From NCBI GenBank assembly GCA_023664725.1, contig JAMPFA010000002.1:261226-325225 (forward strand): DNA of 64,000 nucleotides, written 5' to 3'. Position numbers and translations under genes: made by a program. Under the pieces are notes generated by a model. It saw only the letters and a program-made list of their open reading frames with translations, searched no databases and had not been told where the DNA came from. Below are positions 16,381-26,538 of the stretch, one piece after another; position 1 is the first letter of the stretch, and each line of letters starts with the position of its first letter. The stretch is from Roseburia sp. GTDB taxonomy: Bacteria; Bacillota; Clostridia; Lachnospirales; Lachnospiraceae.

Positions 16381-17166
16381 ATGGTTGATTATAGCTTTTC
16401 CTTACTTACATTTGAATATTTTTTGTTGATTTTGGTCCGCATATCCTGTTTTGTGTATATTGCCCCTTTTTTTGGAATGTCAAATACCCCGGGGAGATTA
16501 AAAATTGGTTTGGCTTTTTTTATTTCTCTGATCATGTATCAGATTCTTCCAAAAGAAGAACTTGTATATACGGGGATTGTGGGTTACTCCATTATCGTTA
16601 TAAAAGAAGGAATTACAGGATTGCTTATTGGTTATGGGGCAAACATTTGTAATTCCATTATTTTATTGGCAGGTAATTTGATTGATATCAATATTGGATT
16701 TGCAATGGCGACAGAGTATAATCCTCAGCTGAGAACTCAGGCCAGTGTATCTGCAAACATGTACAATTACCTGATCATGCTTTTGCTTGTGATTACGAAT
16801 ATGCATCATTATATTTTAAGAGCCCTGGCAGATTCCTATCAGCTGATCCCGGTAAATGGACAAGTATTTCAGTGGGATGCCCTGATGCAGGGCGTGGTGA
16901 CATATATGATAGATTCCTTTGTAATTGCTTTTCGGATTATTTTACCGGTTTTTGCATGTATTATGATCCTGAACTGTATACTTGGCATTATGGCGAAGGT
17001 GTCACCTCAGATGAATATGTTTGCGGTAGGTATGCAGCTTAAAGTGTTGTTTGGTCTGGTGGTCATGTTTCTCACCATCGGGCTTTTGACAAACGCAGCA
17101 GATTTTATATTTGATGAGATGAAGAGGATGATAGTCTTTATGGTTAAAGGGATGTATGAGAGTTGA
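16381..17166 (+). CDS. fliR: Flagellar export-gate protein FliR
   Basis: 261 residues, highly hydrophobic, with about six membrane helices. FliR motifs are visible: ILVRISCFVYIAPFFG near the N-terminus and NSIILLAGNLIDINIGFAMA in the middle. FliR joins the FliP5Q4R1 gate. ATG 16381 is 8 bases after the fliQ stop. The 3' end overlaps flhB by 4 bases (TTGA), so the two are probably translationally coupled. Confidence 0.96.
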   Translation: MVDYSFSLLTFEYFLLILVRISCFVYIAPFFGMSNTPGRLKIGLAFFISLIMYQILPKEELVYTGIVGYSIIVIKEGITGLLIGYGANICNSIILLAGNLIDINIGFAMATEYNPQLRTQASVSANMYNYLIMLLLVITNMHHYILRALADSYQLIPVNGQVFQWDALMQGVVTYMIDSFVIAFRIILPVFACIMILNCILGIMAKVSPQMNMFAVGMQLKVLFGLVVMFLTIGLLTNAADFIFDEMKRMIVFMVKGMYES

Positions 17167-18290
17167 CAGAGAGAAGTAGTGTATTGATTACTTACAATTT
17201 GCAGTTTTTTGCAAAAGATGGCCCTGGCGGTGAAAAAACAGAGGAACCTACATCCAAAAAACTGGATGATGCCAGGAAAGATGGTAAAGTGGCAAAGAGC
17301 AAGGAGCTCACCTCTGCCTTTGAACTAATAACATTGTTTCTTGTACTAAAGGTTTTTACCTCATTTATTTATAATGGATTTTTGAATTCTTTTCAGTTTG
17401 TATATACCAGGATTCCGGATTTTTTAGACATTAATGCAAAAGAGATGTCGTCTTATGCGATGAGTTCTTTTTTGTTTACAATTATTGTAGATTCTTGTAA
17501 AATAGTATTGCCCTTTTTTGCATTTGGATTTATAATTTGTTTTCTGGCAAATGTGCTGCAGTTTAATTTCAAAGTTACATCAAAGCCTCTCCAGCCAAAA
17601 CCGGACAAGTTCAATCCAATCAATGGATTTAAGCGTATCTTATCCAAAGATTCTCTTTTTGAACTTCTAAAGTCTTTTGTAAAACTGGGAGTGATTGGTT
17701 ATGTGGCATATACCTCAGTTCGCAAAAATGCAGATGATCTGTTTGTTTTATATGATATTCCGTTAATGCAGGCGATCATACTCTGCGGACAGGTTATCAT
17801 AAACGCAGGTTTGAAAATTGCTTTTGTGTACCTGGTCGTGGGACTTGCAGATTTTATATATCAAAAACATAAGTTCCACGAAGAGATGAAAATGACAAAA
17901 CAGGAAGTTAAAGATGAATATAAAAATACAGAAGGAAATCCTGAGATTAAAGGAAAGCAGCGTCAGAGGATGCAGGAGGCATCCCGAAGGCGTATGATGC
18001 AGGATGTTCCAAAGGCGGATGTGGTCATCACAAACCCGACCCATCTGGCTGTTGCACTAAAGTATGATGCAGAAGTTTCCAGGGCGCCTATTGTGGTGGC
18101 AAAGGGAGAAGATTATTTGGCTATGAAGATCAGGGAGACGGCCAGGGAACATCATATAGAGATTGTAGAAAATAAGCCTTTGGCGAGGATGCTTTACGCA
18201 AACGTAGATATAGGACAGGAAATTCCGCCGGAACTGTACCAGGCGGTGGCAGAAGTCCTTGCTATGGTTTACAATTTAAAGAATAATTAA
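17163..18290 (+). CDS. flhB: Flagellar export switch protein FlhB
   Basis: 375 residues. It opens with a soluble segment (GEKTEEPTSKKLDDARKDGK), then four membrane helices and a C-terminal cytoplasmic domain with the autocleavage motif NPTH (DVVITNPTHLAVALKYD) near residue 287. FlhB changes export specificity when FliK signals hook completion. The TTG at 17163 overlaps the fliR stop. In-frame GTG 17181 or TTG 17184 (LITYNLQFFA) are plausible alternatives because no clear ribosome-binding site settles it. Confidence 0.96.
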   Translation: MTERSSVLITYNLQFFAKDGPGGEKTEEPTSKKLDDARKDGKVAKSKELTSAFELITLFLVLKVFTSFIYNGFLNSFQFVYTRIPDFLDINAKEMSSYAMSSFLFTIIVDSCKIVLPFFAFGFIICFLANVLQFNFKVTSKPLQPKPDKFNPINGFKRILSKDSLFELLKSFVKLGVIGYVAYTSVRKNADDLFVLYDIPLMQAIILCGQVIINAGLKIAFVYLVVGLADFIYQKHKFHEEMKMTKQEVKDEYKNTEGNPEIKGKQRQRMQEASRRRMMQDVPKADVVITNPTHLAVALKYDAEVSRAPIVVAKGEDYLAMKIRETAREHHIEIVENKPLARMLYANVDIGQEIPPELYQAVAEVLAMVYNLKNN

Positions 18291-18305
18291 AAGGAGGAAT
18301 GAAGG

Positions 18306-20339
18306 ATGAAAAAAGCAGACATCGGTGTGGCTTTATATTTACTTTGTGCAGTTATATTTTTCATTGTACCGATTCCTTCCATTTTATTGGATTGCATGCT
18401 GGCAATCAATATTTCTATTGCGCTTATCGTGTTGTTTAATGCCTTGTTTGTGCAGGAAGTTTTGGATATGTCTTTCTTCCCGACACTGTTGTTGTTTACG
18501 ACGCTGTTTCGTATTTCACTGAATGTGTCTTCCACACGTTTGATCTTAACAACAGGCGACCCGGGAAATGTGGTAAGGACTTTCGGCGGATTTGTAGGCG
18601 GAGGGGATTTGATCATCGGTACCATTGTTTTTATCATATTGATCATCATACAGTTTGTGGTTATCAATAAAGGTTCTGAGCGAGTGGCTGAGGTAACTGC
18701 CCGTTTCACATTGGACGCTATGCCAGGTAAGCAGATGGCCATTGACGCAGATCTCAACACGGGAACCATTACAGAGAAAGAGGCGAGGGTGCGCCGTGAA
18801 AAAATCCAGGCGGAATCCAATTTCTTTGGTGCCATGGACGGTGCTACAAAGTATGTAAAGGGAGATGCGACAGCAGGTCTTATTATTACATTTGTCAACT
18901 TAATCGGGGGCACGGTGATGGGAGTGCTGCGTCAGGGACTGGAATTTTCAGAGGCAATCCAGTCTTTTGGTGTGCTTACCATTGGTGATGGCTTGAGCAG
19001 CCAGATACCATCCCTGTTGATTTCCATGGCCACAGGTATTTTGATCACCAAGGCTTCCAAGGAGGCAGATTTTGGTACTATCTTGGTAAAGCAGCTTTTT
19101 GGCATTCCCAAAGTACTTTACATAGCAGGTGCAACCCTGGTGTTCCTTGGAGTTACCACACCTTTGAATATCGTGCTGTTTGTAGCTTTGGGAGCCGCAT
19201 TTGTAATAACAGGGAGAAATGTGGACAAAAATATTAGTATTGAGCAGATAGAAGATGAAGTGAGCATGGACGAGACAGAGGCAGAGGAGATCAGAAAACC
19301 GGAAAATGTGGTTTCTCTGCTCCAGGTAGATCCCATCGAACTGGAATTTGGATATGGTATCATTCCTCTGGCAGACGTAAACCAGGGTGGAGATCTGTTG
19401 GATCGTGTGGTTATGATACGAAGACAGATTGCGCTGGAACTTGGTACGGTGGTTCCTATTATACGACTCAGAGACAATATCCAGTTAAACCCCAACCAGT
19501 ATATTATTAAAATAAAGGGAATACAGATCACAGAAGGAGAAATCCTCTTTGACCACTATATGGCAATGAACCCGGGGTTTGTTGAGGAGGAGATTACCGG
19601 TATTCCCACCTTTGAGCCGTCCTTCCATCTGCCGGCGATCTGGATTACGGAAGGTCAGAGGGAGAGAGCCGAGAGCCTTGGCTATACCGTTGTAGACCCG
19701 CCGTCCATTATAGCCACACATTTGACAGAAATTATACGGACTCACATAGACGAGCTTTTGACAAGGCAGGATGTACAGAATCTTGTGGACAACTTAAAGG
19801 AGAGCAACCCGGTATTGGTGGAGGAACTTGTGCCAAAGCTTTTGGGACTTGGAGAGGTTCAGAAAGTGCTGCAGAATCTGCTGCGTGAGGGAATTTCTAT
19901 CCGTGACCTGCTAAGTATTTTTGAGACATTGGCAGATCATGCTTCTACCACCAGGGATACGGATGTGTTGACAGAATATGTAAGGCAGAACTTGAAGCGT
20001 GCAATTTCCAGTAAGTATTTTGTTCCGAATGAAGTGACCAGTGTGATCACACTGGATCCAAAGACAGAGCAGGATATTATGGCTTCTGTGAAACAGACGG
20101 AGCAGGGAGCGTATCTGACCCTTGATCCGGAGAGAACAAGGGCAATCATCGCCTCTCTGGAGAGCGAAGTAGCTAAATTGGAAAATCTAGGGAAAAATGC
20201 GGTGGTTGTGACTTCTCCTATTGTGAGAATGTATTTTAAGAAACTTACCTCAGATTATTTTCCAGATTTAATTGTGATATCTTATAATGAAGTGGAATCC
20301 AATGTGGAATTACAGTCAGTTGGGATGGTGACAGGTTAA
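18306..20339 (+). CDS. flhA: Flagellar export-gate protein FlhA
   Basis: 677 residues. The N-terminal half has about eight membrane helices with the FHIPEP-family segments TLFRISLNVSSTRLIL and GSERVAEVTARFTLDAMPGK, the latter followed by QMAIDADLNTG. The C-terminal half is the cytoplasmic ring domain that receives FliI/FliJ and chaperones. Strong AAAAGGAGG precedes ATG 18306. The stop TAA abuts the flhF start directly (20339/20340). Confidence 0.98.
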   Translation: MKKADIGVALYLLCAVIFFIVPIPSILLDCMLAINISIALIVLFNALFVQEVLDMSFFPTLLLFTTLFRISLNVSSTRLILTTGDPGNVVRTFGGFVGGGDLIIGTIVFIILIIIQFVVINKGSERVAEVTARFTLDAMPGKQMAIDADLNTGTITEKEARVRREKIQAESNFFGAMDGATKYVKGDATAGLIITFVNLIGGTVMGVLRQGLEFSEAIQSFGVLTIGDGLSSQIPSLLISMATGILITKASKEADFGTILVKQLFGIPKVLYIAGATLVFLGVTTPLNIVLFVALGAAFVITGRNVDKNISIEQIEDEVSMDETEAEEIRKPENVVSLLQVDPIELEFGYGIIPLADVNQGGDLLDRVVMIRRQIALELGTVVPIIRLRDNIQLNPNQYIIKIKGIQITEGEILFDHYMAMNPGFVEEEITGIPTFEPSFHLPAIWITEGQRERAESLGYTVVDPPSIIATHLTEIIRTHIDELLTRQDVQNLVDNLKESNPVLVEELVPKLLGLGEVQKVLQNLLREGISIRDLLSIFETLADHASTTRDTDVLTEYVRQNLKRAISSKYFVPNEVTSVITLDPKTEQDIMASVKQTEQGAYLTLDPERTRAIIASLESEVAKLENLGKNAVVVTSPIVRMYFKKLTSDYFPDLIVISYNEVESNVELQSVGMVTG

Positions 20340-21647
20340 ATGACAATCAAAAAATTTCAGGGAAAAACAAAAGAAGAAGCGATTGAGAAGGCAAAAGCAG
20401 AGCTGGGCGAAAATGCAGTTGTCATGAATATCAAGGAGATTAAACCAAAAGGAGTTTTTCAGACCTTAAAGAAATCTACCTATGAAGTGACGGCAGCAAT
20501 GGAAGAAAAGGAGAATCAGATGGATTCTGGAGCGGCGTTAAAAAATGCCCAGAAAATGCATGAGACAATTAATATGGCGGCGGATGAAAAGATTACGATT
20601 CCTTTGGTGAAAGAGGAAGAACCTATGGATCAGGCAAAGGCAGAACAGAGTGCTATCGAATTTTTAAAGCGCAACGCAGACCTTTTGAAAAAGGAATCTG
20701 CCCAGAAAACGGCAGATGAGTCGGAGCGGACGGAGAGGATTGAGGAAAAACTGGAAAATCTTCAGAGCATACTGGAAAAGCAGTATAGTGAGAATCAGGA
20801 GCGGGCAAAGGAAGAGCAGGAGTTTATGAAAGCTGCCGGCTCCAAAAAGAATGAGAATCTGGCGTTTATCAAAGTATTATATGAGACTCTCATTGACAAT
20901 GAAGTGAACGAAAAATATGTGAACCAGATTATGGATGAGTTGGAAAAGGTAAACTGGAATGGCAACAGCGTGGATTATATTTTGTCTAATGTTTACCAGA
21001 AGATGATCTTAAAATTTGGCACTCCCCGTGGAATAGATCTGGCGGGAAAGAAACCGAAAATCCTGTTTTTTGTTGGCCCCACAGGTGTGGGAAAGACTAC
21101 GACTATCGCAAAGGTAGCTTCAAAATTAAAGGTGGAACAGGGAAAGAAAGTGGCTTTCTTGACTGCGGATACTTATCGTATTGCAGCTGCGGAGCAGCTT
21201 AGGACTTATGCAAATATTCTGGACACGCCTTTGAATATCATTTATTCTCCTGAAGAGTTAAATCAGGCGGTGGAGAAACTGGAGGATTTTGATGTCATAC
21301 TGGTGGATACTGCCGGTTTTTCCCATAAAAACATGGAACAGAAGGAAGATATCAAAAGGCTTATCAAAAGTGTGGACATCCGCTATGACAGCGAAGTGTA
21401 TCTTGTCCTGAGCGCAACTACGAAGTATAAAGATTTAATGGAGATTTCTGATGTCTATAAAGAAATTTCAAAATATAAGATTATTTTCACGAAGTTAGAC
21501 GAGACAACTACTTATGGCAGCATTTTAAATATAAAGTTATATTCTGATGCTGAAGTTTCCTATATCACCAACGGACAGAATGTCCCGGATGATATTGAGG
21601 TTTTTAATTCACAAAAGATTGTGAAACGGTTGCTAGGAGGAAGGTAA
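20340..21647 (+). CDS. flhF: Flagellar biosynthesis SRP-like GTPase FlhF
   Basis: 435 residues. An N-terminal basic/acidic B domain (IKKFQGKTKEEAIEKAKAEL) precedes the NG domain with P-loop GPTGVGKTTTIAKVA, TADTYRIAAAEQL and the DTAGF G3 motif. FlhF marks the site and number of flagella together with FlhG. The ATG immediately follows the flhA stop without a gap; a ribosome-binding site is weak, suggesting coupling to flhA. Confidence 0.97.
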   Translation: MTIKKFQGKTKEEAIEKAKAELGENAVVMNIKEIKPKGVFQTLKKSTYEVTAAMEEKENQMDSGAALKNAQKMHETINMAADEKITIPLVKEEEPMDQAKAEQSAIEFLKRNADLLKKESAQKTADESERTERIEEKLENLQSILEKQYSENQERAKEEQEFMKAAGSKKNENLAFIKVLYETLIDNEVNEKYVNQIMDELEKVNWNGNSVDYILSNVYQKMILKFGTPRGIDLAGKKPKILFFVGPTGVGKTTTIAKVASKLKVEQGKKVAFLTADTYRIAAAEQLRTYANILDTPLNIIYSPEELNQAVEKLEDFDVILVDTAGFSHKNMEQKEDIKRLIKSVDIRYDSEVYLVLSATTKYKDLMEISDVYKEISKYKIIFTKLDETTTYGSILNIKLYSDAEVSYITNGQNVPDDIEVFNSQKIVKRLLGGR

Positions 21648-21650
21648 CCT

Positions 21651-22529
21651 ATGGATCAGGCTCAACAGCTTAGAAATGTAATTAATCAGAAAAATCAGGA
21701 AACACCGCCGGAGCATGCAAGAGTTGTTACCATTACCAGTGGAAAGGGTGGGGTTGGAAAATCAACGGTAGCGGTGAATATGGCGATATGGCTTCGCAAA
21801 ATTGGAAAAAAAGTACTGATTTTTGATGCGGATCTGGGATTGGCAAACGTGGAGGTTATGTTTGGTGCAGTTCCACAATATAATCTAAGTGACTTAATAT
21901 ATAAGGGGAAAAACATAAAAGAGATCATCACTCAGGGGCCTATGGAGATAGGATTTATATCTGGAGGTTCCGGTATTGCAGGGCTTAGCAATCTGACGAA
22001 AGACCAGATTGTCTACCTGGTACATTCTCTGGCGGAATTGAATGAGATGGCAGATGTCATTATTATTGATACAGGTGCAGGCATTTCTGATAATGTGCTG
22101 GAATTTGTTCTGGCAAGTCCGGAGATCATGTTGATCACTACGCCGGAGCCGAGTTCATTGACAGATTCTTATTCTCTGCTCAAGGCACTGTACCGCAATC
22201 CTACTTTTTCAAAAGATAAGGCAAAAATTAATATTGTCACCAATAAAGTCAACACGATAGAAGAAGGGGATGTTGTATTTTCAAAGCTAAATTCTGTCGT
22301 GTCACAGTTTTTGAATGGGAATCTGAATTTTCTGGGAATGATACCTCAGGATCAGGAACTTGAAAATGCTATCCGCAGCCAGAAAATTGTATCTGTGGAG
22401 AGGGAGAGAGCGTCCTCTACCCAGGCATTTGAGATTCTCACCAACAATTTTCTGAACGATAAGAATGATCAAATTAAAATTCATAGAGGAATTACACAAT
22501 TATTTATTAACTTTTTATCCAGAAAGTAG
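21651..22529 (+). CDS. flhG: Flagellar number regulator FlhG (MinD-like ATPase)
   Basis: 292 residues. It has the deviant Walker A motif SGKGGVGKST near residue 31, the switch region DADLGLANVEVMFG and DTGAGISDNV. This is a MinD/ParA-family ATPase, called FlhG, YlxH or FleN, that stimulates FlhF and controls flagellar number. It follows flhF by 3 bases with AGGAGG upstream. The order flhA-flhF-flhG is typical of Firmicutes. Confidence 0.96.
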   Translation: MDQAQQLRNVINQKNQETPPEHARVVTITSGKGGVGKSTVAVNMAIWLRKIGKKVLIFDADLGLANVEVMFGAVPQYNLSDLIYKGKNIKEIITQGPMEIGFISGGSGIAGLSNLTKDQIVYLVHSLAELNEMADVIIIDTGAGISDNVLEFVLASPEIMLITTPEPSSLTDSYSLLKALYRNPTFSKDKAKINIVTNKVNTIEEGDVVFSKLNSVVSQFLNGNLNFLGMIPQDQELENAIRSQKIVSVERERASSTQAFEILTNNFLNDKNDQIKIHRGITQLFINFLSRK

Positions 22530-22555
22530 TATAATAATAAAGTGAGGCAGTTTAG

Positions 22556-23293
22556 ATGGTTACAGATATTATTCACTTGGGGGATAAAATTGATTTTTGC
22601 CTGGTACAGCAGATGGCACAGGCACAAAAAACAGGGGTTTCTCCCAGAATATATAAGAGCCAGGTAAATGATGTAATTGAAAACGGTGAAATTGAGATTA
22701 CCATGCCCATTGAGAATGGGAAAGTCCGGCTGCTTCCCCTGGGGGTGCGGTATGAATTTGTGTTTTATACCAAATCGGGGATGTATCATTGCATTGGCCA
22801 GATAAAGGAGCGTTGTAAAAAAGATAATATATATGTACTGTTAGTGGAATTACATTCCCAGATGGAAAAATTTCAGAGAAGACAATATTATCGTTATCCC
22901 TGTTTGATCGATGCAGAGTTTTATCCCATTACGGAAGAGGAAGTGAAAGAGAATTCCACAGAGGATGTGTTGAATCATTTAAGAGACGACCAGTTCTATG
23001 AAAAAAAGAAGATGTGCAAGGTCGTGGATGTGAGCGGCGGAGGTGTCCGTATTATCTCAGATGAAAAACTGCAGATTGGAAGTTATCTTCTTTTGATCTT
23101 AAAGCTTACAAATGAATTGATGGATAAGCAGCATTACATAATAGGCTATGTGCTGACTTCAGAAGTTCTGAAAGATTATCCGGATCAATATGAGACAAGA
23201 GTTCAATTTATTTTTAAGGAGAATAAAATCAGGGAAGAGATTATCAAATATATTTTTGAGGAAGAGAGAAAAGACAGAAGCAGTGAATTATAA
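22556..23293 (+). CDS. PilZ-domain flagellar brake protein (YcgR/MotI-like)
   Basis: 245 residues with no membrane helix. An N-terminal YcgR-like beta domain (residues about 1-100) precedes a PilZ domain with the RxxxR segment (FQRRQYYRYPC near residue 103) and the D-x-S-x-x-G motif (VVDVSGGGVRI near 160). These are the cyclic-di-GMP-binding signatures, so it probably slows or clutches the motor in response to c-di-GMP, as YcgR or Bacillus MotI do. This role is inferred. The position between flhG and cheB is the PilZ position in Firmicute fla/che operons. Confidence 0.88.
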   Translation: MVTDIIHLGDKIDFCLVQQMAQAQKTGVSPRIYKSQVNDVIENGEIEITMPIENGKVRLLPLGVRYEFVFYTKSGMYHCIGQIKERCKKDNIYVLLVELHSQMEKFQRRQYYRYPCLIDAEFYPITEEEVKENSTEDVLNHLRDDQFYEKKKMCKVVDVSGGGVRIISDEKLQIGSYLLLILKLTNELMDKQHYIIGYVLTSEVLKDYPDQYETRVQFIFKENKIREEIIKYIFEEERKDRSSEL

Positions 23294-23352
23294 AGTGTTT
23301 TTTCATGCTTTGCCTGCATATGTGTCATGCATATGAGGAAAAGGGAGATTTT

Positions 23353-24420
23353 ATGAAGAAAAATATTTTAGTTGTCGACGACTCTGCACTCATGAGAAGA
23401 GTGGTTTGTGATATAATTAACTCAGATAGTACATTTCAGGTGACAGATGTTTGCAAAGACGGACTGGAAGCATATGAAAAATTGAAGACAACACATTATG
23501 ATGCAGTATTTCTTGATGTAAATATGCCCAGAATGGATGGACTGGAAGTACTTCGTAAGCTACAGGATGAAAAGATCAAAACTACTGTCATTATGATCAG
23601 TACCCTGGCACTTAGAGACCAGAATGTAGTGTTTCGGGCCATGGAGCTTGGTGCAGTAGATTTTGTGGCAAAGCCAACCAATATCATAGAGGCTAAGGGG
23701 GATGCATTCAGGAGAAAAATTCTGGATACATTGTCGGCAGTGCTGAAGATTCAGCGTCCCGGGGCAGTTAGCGTGAAGCAAAGGACAAAGCCGGTAACGC
23801 AGAAACCAAGGCCCAGTAAGAAGACTTCTGTGGTAAAAGGTGAAAAGCTGATTGCATTGGCATGTTCTACCGGAGGGCCTAAGGCATTGCAGCAAGTGAT
23901 CCCGTTTCTTCCCGAAGAATTGGATGCACCTGTGGTTTTAGTACAACATATGCCTATGGGATTTACAAAGTCTATGGCAGAACGTCTGGATGAGATCAGC
24001 AAATTGTCTGTAAAAGAAGCGGAGGAAGGCGAGATCCTGAGGAAAGGTTATGTCTATGTGGCACCGGGCGGCAAGCATATTGAGGTTGCCAGACTGGCAG
24101 ATGGCAAGCATAAGATTGCATTTAATGACATGCCGGCAATTGGAGGATTGAAGCCCTGTGCCAATATTATGTATGATTCTTTGACAAAGACAGGGTATGA
24201 TGAAATTGTGTGTGTGATTCTGACAGGTATGGGAGCAGACGGCACCAGTGGAATCCTTTCGTTAGAAAAGAGGAAATCAATCTATGTGATTTCCCAGGAT
24301 GCCAAGAGTTGTGTAGTGTATGGGATGCCAAAGGCAGTTTATGATGCAGGCGTGGTAGATGAAGTAGTTCCTTTGACAGAAGTTGCGGCAACTATTACCA
24401 AGAGAGTGGGGGTACATTAA
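23353..24420 (+). CDS. cheB: Chemotaxis protein-glutamate methylesterase CheB
   Basis: 355 residues from ATG 23353, chosen because AAAAGGGAG is upstream and the product then begins MKKNILVVDDSALMRR. The N-terminal REC domain has phospho-acceptor D55 (VFLDVNMPRMDG). The C-terminal esterase domain has the catalytic triad contexts ACSTGGPKAL (Ser), VQHMPMGFTKSMAERL (His) and LTGMGADGTSG (Asp). CheB removes methyl groups from, and deamidates, chemoreceptors. The partner cheR is not in this window. Confidence 0.97.
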   Translation: MKKNILVVDDSALMRRVVCDIINSDSTFQVTDVCKDGLEAYEKLKTTHYDAVFLDVNMPRMDGLEVLRKLQDEKIKTTVIMISTLALRDQNVVFRAMELGAVDFVAKPTNIIEAKGDAFRRKILDTLSAVLKIQRPGAVSVKQRTKPVTQKPRPSKKTSVVKGEKLIALACSTGGPKALQQVIPFLPEELDAPVVLVQHMPMGFTKSMAERLDEISKLSVKEAEEGEILRKGYVYVAPGGKHIEVARLADGKHKIAFNDMPAIGGLKPCANIMYDSLTKTGYDEIVCVILTGMGADGTSGILSLEKRKSIYVISQDAKSCVVYGMPKAVYDAGVVDEVVPLTEVAATITKRVGVH

Positions 24421-24421
24421 G

Positions 24422-26524
24422 ATGGATGTAAGTCAATATCTTGAAATTTTTATTGATGAGACCAGTGAGCATTTGCAGAATTTAAGTGACTGCATTATGG
24501 TTCTGGAAAAGGAACCGGACAACAAAGATACGATCAACGAAATTTTCCGTGCGGCACATTCCTTAAAAGGTATGGCTGGAACTATGGGCTTCAAGCGTAT
24601 GCAGCATCTGACTCATGATATGGAAAATGTGTTCCAGGAAGTCCGGGGAGACAAAATTTCTGTCAACAGCAAGATGATCGACTTGTTATTTGAGTGTCTG
24701 GACGCATTGGATAAATATCTGGAAAATGTAAAAGAGACTTCAAATGAAGGCACGGAAGACAATGAAGCGATCATAAAGGAACTGAATGATTTTATTGCAC
24801 AGGCGTCAGGAGGGGAACCTGCTCCGGCTGCCGCGTCAGAACCGACAAAGGAAGAAGCGCCGGCGGAGACTTCTGGCGGCGAGGAAGAAAGAGAAAAGAA
24901 GTTCCTGAAAGTGGAGCTTGACGATGCAGAGAAGAAGGCAATTAAAAATGCTGAGGAAGCGGGAAACAAGGTATACGGCTTTACGGTATACATTCATCAG
25001 GACTGCCTGCTAAAAGCTGCCAGAGCATTTCTTGTGTTTAAGGCAGTGGAGGAGTTTGGCGAGATCATTATCTACCGTCCAAGTTCCAGGGATATAGAGG
25101 ATGAAAAATTTGAGTTGGATTTTACTTTTTTCCTTGCATCCGGGGAAGAGCTGGACAAAATCATTCCGGGCACTCTTGCGGTATCTGAGATAGATGCAGT
25201 GTTGGCAGATGCGGTGAAATCCTCTGATTTTGAAAAGAAAGAAGAAGCGTCTGCCACATCGGAGGCTGCGCCAGCAGCACCGGCGATTAAGGAGAAGGAG
25301 CCGGTGAAAAAATCTACACCTGCAAATGCCAATGCGGGCAAGAAGCAGACGACAAACAAGCCTGTGACAAGCCGTACGGTTCGTGTGGATATCGAAAAGC
25401 TGGATGCACTGATGAATCAGGTTAGTGAGTTGATCATCGCAAAGAACAGTCTGGTAAGCATCAGCGCTACAGAGGGTGGAAATTTTGAGAGCCAGCTGTT
25501 CCATGAACAGATTGAGTATCTGGAGAGGATTACTACTAGTTTGCATGAGTCGGTAATGAAAGTGCGAATGGTTCCTATTGAGAGCGTTGTAAATAAATTT
25601 CCGCGTATGATTCGTGATCTGTCCAGGAAACTGGATAAGAGTATGGAACTTTATATGAGCGGTGAAGATACAGAGTTAGACCGTACCGTAGTTGACCAGA
25701 TTGGTGATCCGTTACAGCACTTGCTTCGAAATTCTGCTGACCATGGTCTGGAGAACGCAGAACTTCGTGCCCAGAGAGGAAAACCGGCGAAAGGTTCTAT
25801 TTATCTGAATGCGTTCCAGGAAGGAAATAACGTTATTATTGAGGTTAGCGATGACGGTAACGGAATCGATACGGATGCCGTGAGGGATAAAGCGATTGAG
25901 AGAGGCGTTATCACACCGGAGCAGGCGGACGGCATGAATCAGAAAGAAATTATAAATCTTTTGTTTATGCCCAGTTTTTCAATGGCAAAGAAGATTACAG
26001 ATATATCCGGCCGAGGTGTTGGGTTGGATGTGGTTCGTTCCAATATTGAAGCATTGGGCGGTGACGTGGAAGTTACCAGCAAGCTTGGGGAGGGGTCCAA
26101 ATTTACGGTAAGGCTTCCTCTGACACTGGCGATCATCCAGGCGCTTATGGTGGAGATTCGAGATGAGAAGTATGCAATAGCCCTTGGCAGTATCCAGAAT
26201 ATCGAAGATATTCCGGTAAATGAGATCCGTTTTGTGGAGGCAAGAGAAGTGATCCACTTAAGGGGAATGGTAATTCCAGTGATCCGGCTTGACAAGATTT
26301 TGGATGTAGAACCTTTGGAGAAGGAGCCGGAAAGCCTTACGGTGGTAGTAGTGAAAAAAGGTGATAATTATGCGGGTCTTGTGGTAGATAATCTGATAGG
26401 TCAACAGGAAATCGTAATAAAATCCCTTGGCAAGTTTATTAAGGCCAATAAGGTTATCAGTGGTGCAACGATTCTTGGTGACGGTGAGATGGCATTGATT
26501 TTAGATGTCAATACATTGTTTTAA
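24422..26524 (+). CDS. cheA: Chemotaxis histidine kinase CheA
   Basis: 700 residues from ATG 24422, one base after the cheB stop; earlier in-frame codons lie inside cheB. Domains in order: Hpt P1 with phospho-acceptor H46 (RAAHSLKGMAGTMG), an Ala/Pro/Glu-rich linker, P2, a second linker, P3 dimerisation, P4 ATPase (LLRNSADHGLENAE, VSDDGNGID, GRGVGLDVVRSNIEALGG) and a P5 CheW-like domain at the C-terminus. It phosphorylates CheY and CheB in receptor arrays. Confidence 0.98.
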   Translation: MDVSQYLEIFIDETSEHLQNLSDCIMVLEKEPDNKDTINEIFRAAHSLKGMAGTMGFKRMQHLTHDMENVFQEVRGDKISVNSKMIDLLFECLDALDKYLENVKETSNEGTEDNEAIIKELNDFIAQASGGEPAPAAASEPTKEEAPAETSGGEEEREKKFLKVELDDAEKKAIKNAEEAGNKVYGFTVYIHQDCLLKAARAFLVFKAVEEFGEIIIYRPSSRDIEDEKFELDFTFFLASGEELDKIIPGTLAVSEIDAVLADAVKSSDFEKKEEASATSEAAPAAPAIKEKEPVKKSTPANANAGKKQTTNKPVTSRTVRVDIEKLDALMNQVSELIIAKNSLVSISATEGGNFESQLFHEQIEYLERITTSLHESVMKVRMVPIESVVNKFPRMIRDLSRKLDKSMELYMSGEDTELDRTVVDQIGDPLQHLLRNSADHGLENAELRAQRGKPAKGSIYLNAFQEGNNVIIEVSDDGNGIDTDAVRDKAIERGVITPEQADGMNQKEIINLLFMPSFSMAKKITDISGRGVGLDVVRSNIEALGGDVEVTSKLGEGSKFTVRLPLTLAIIQALMVEIRDEKYAIALGSIQNIEDIPVNEIRFVEAREVIHLRGMVIPVIRLDKILDVEPLEKEPESLTVVVVKKGDNYAGLVVDNLIGQQEIVIKSLGKFIKANKVISGATILGDGEMALILDVNTLF

Positions 26525-26538
26525 AGGGGGTGCCAAAG

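Noticed and set aside
23294..23352. CATATG palindrome repeats and an in-frame upstream ATG (23305) before cheB
   Set aside because: The CheB sequence and ribosome-binding site place the start at ATG 23353; the repeats are short, A/T-rich and could be chance.
25010..25546. 178-residue minus-strand ORF opposite cheA
   Set aside because: Cys/Arg/His-rich antisense translation with no domain; explained by cheA codon use.
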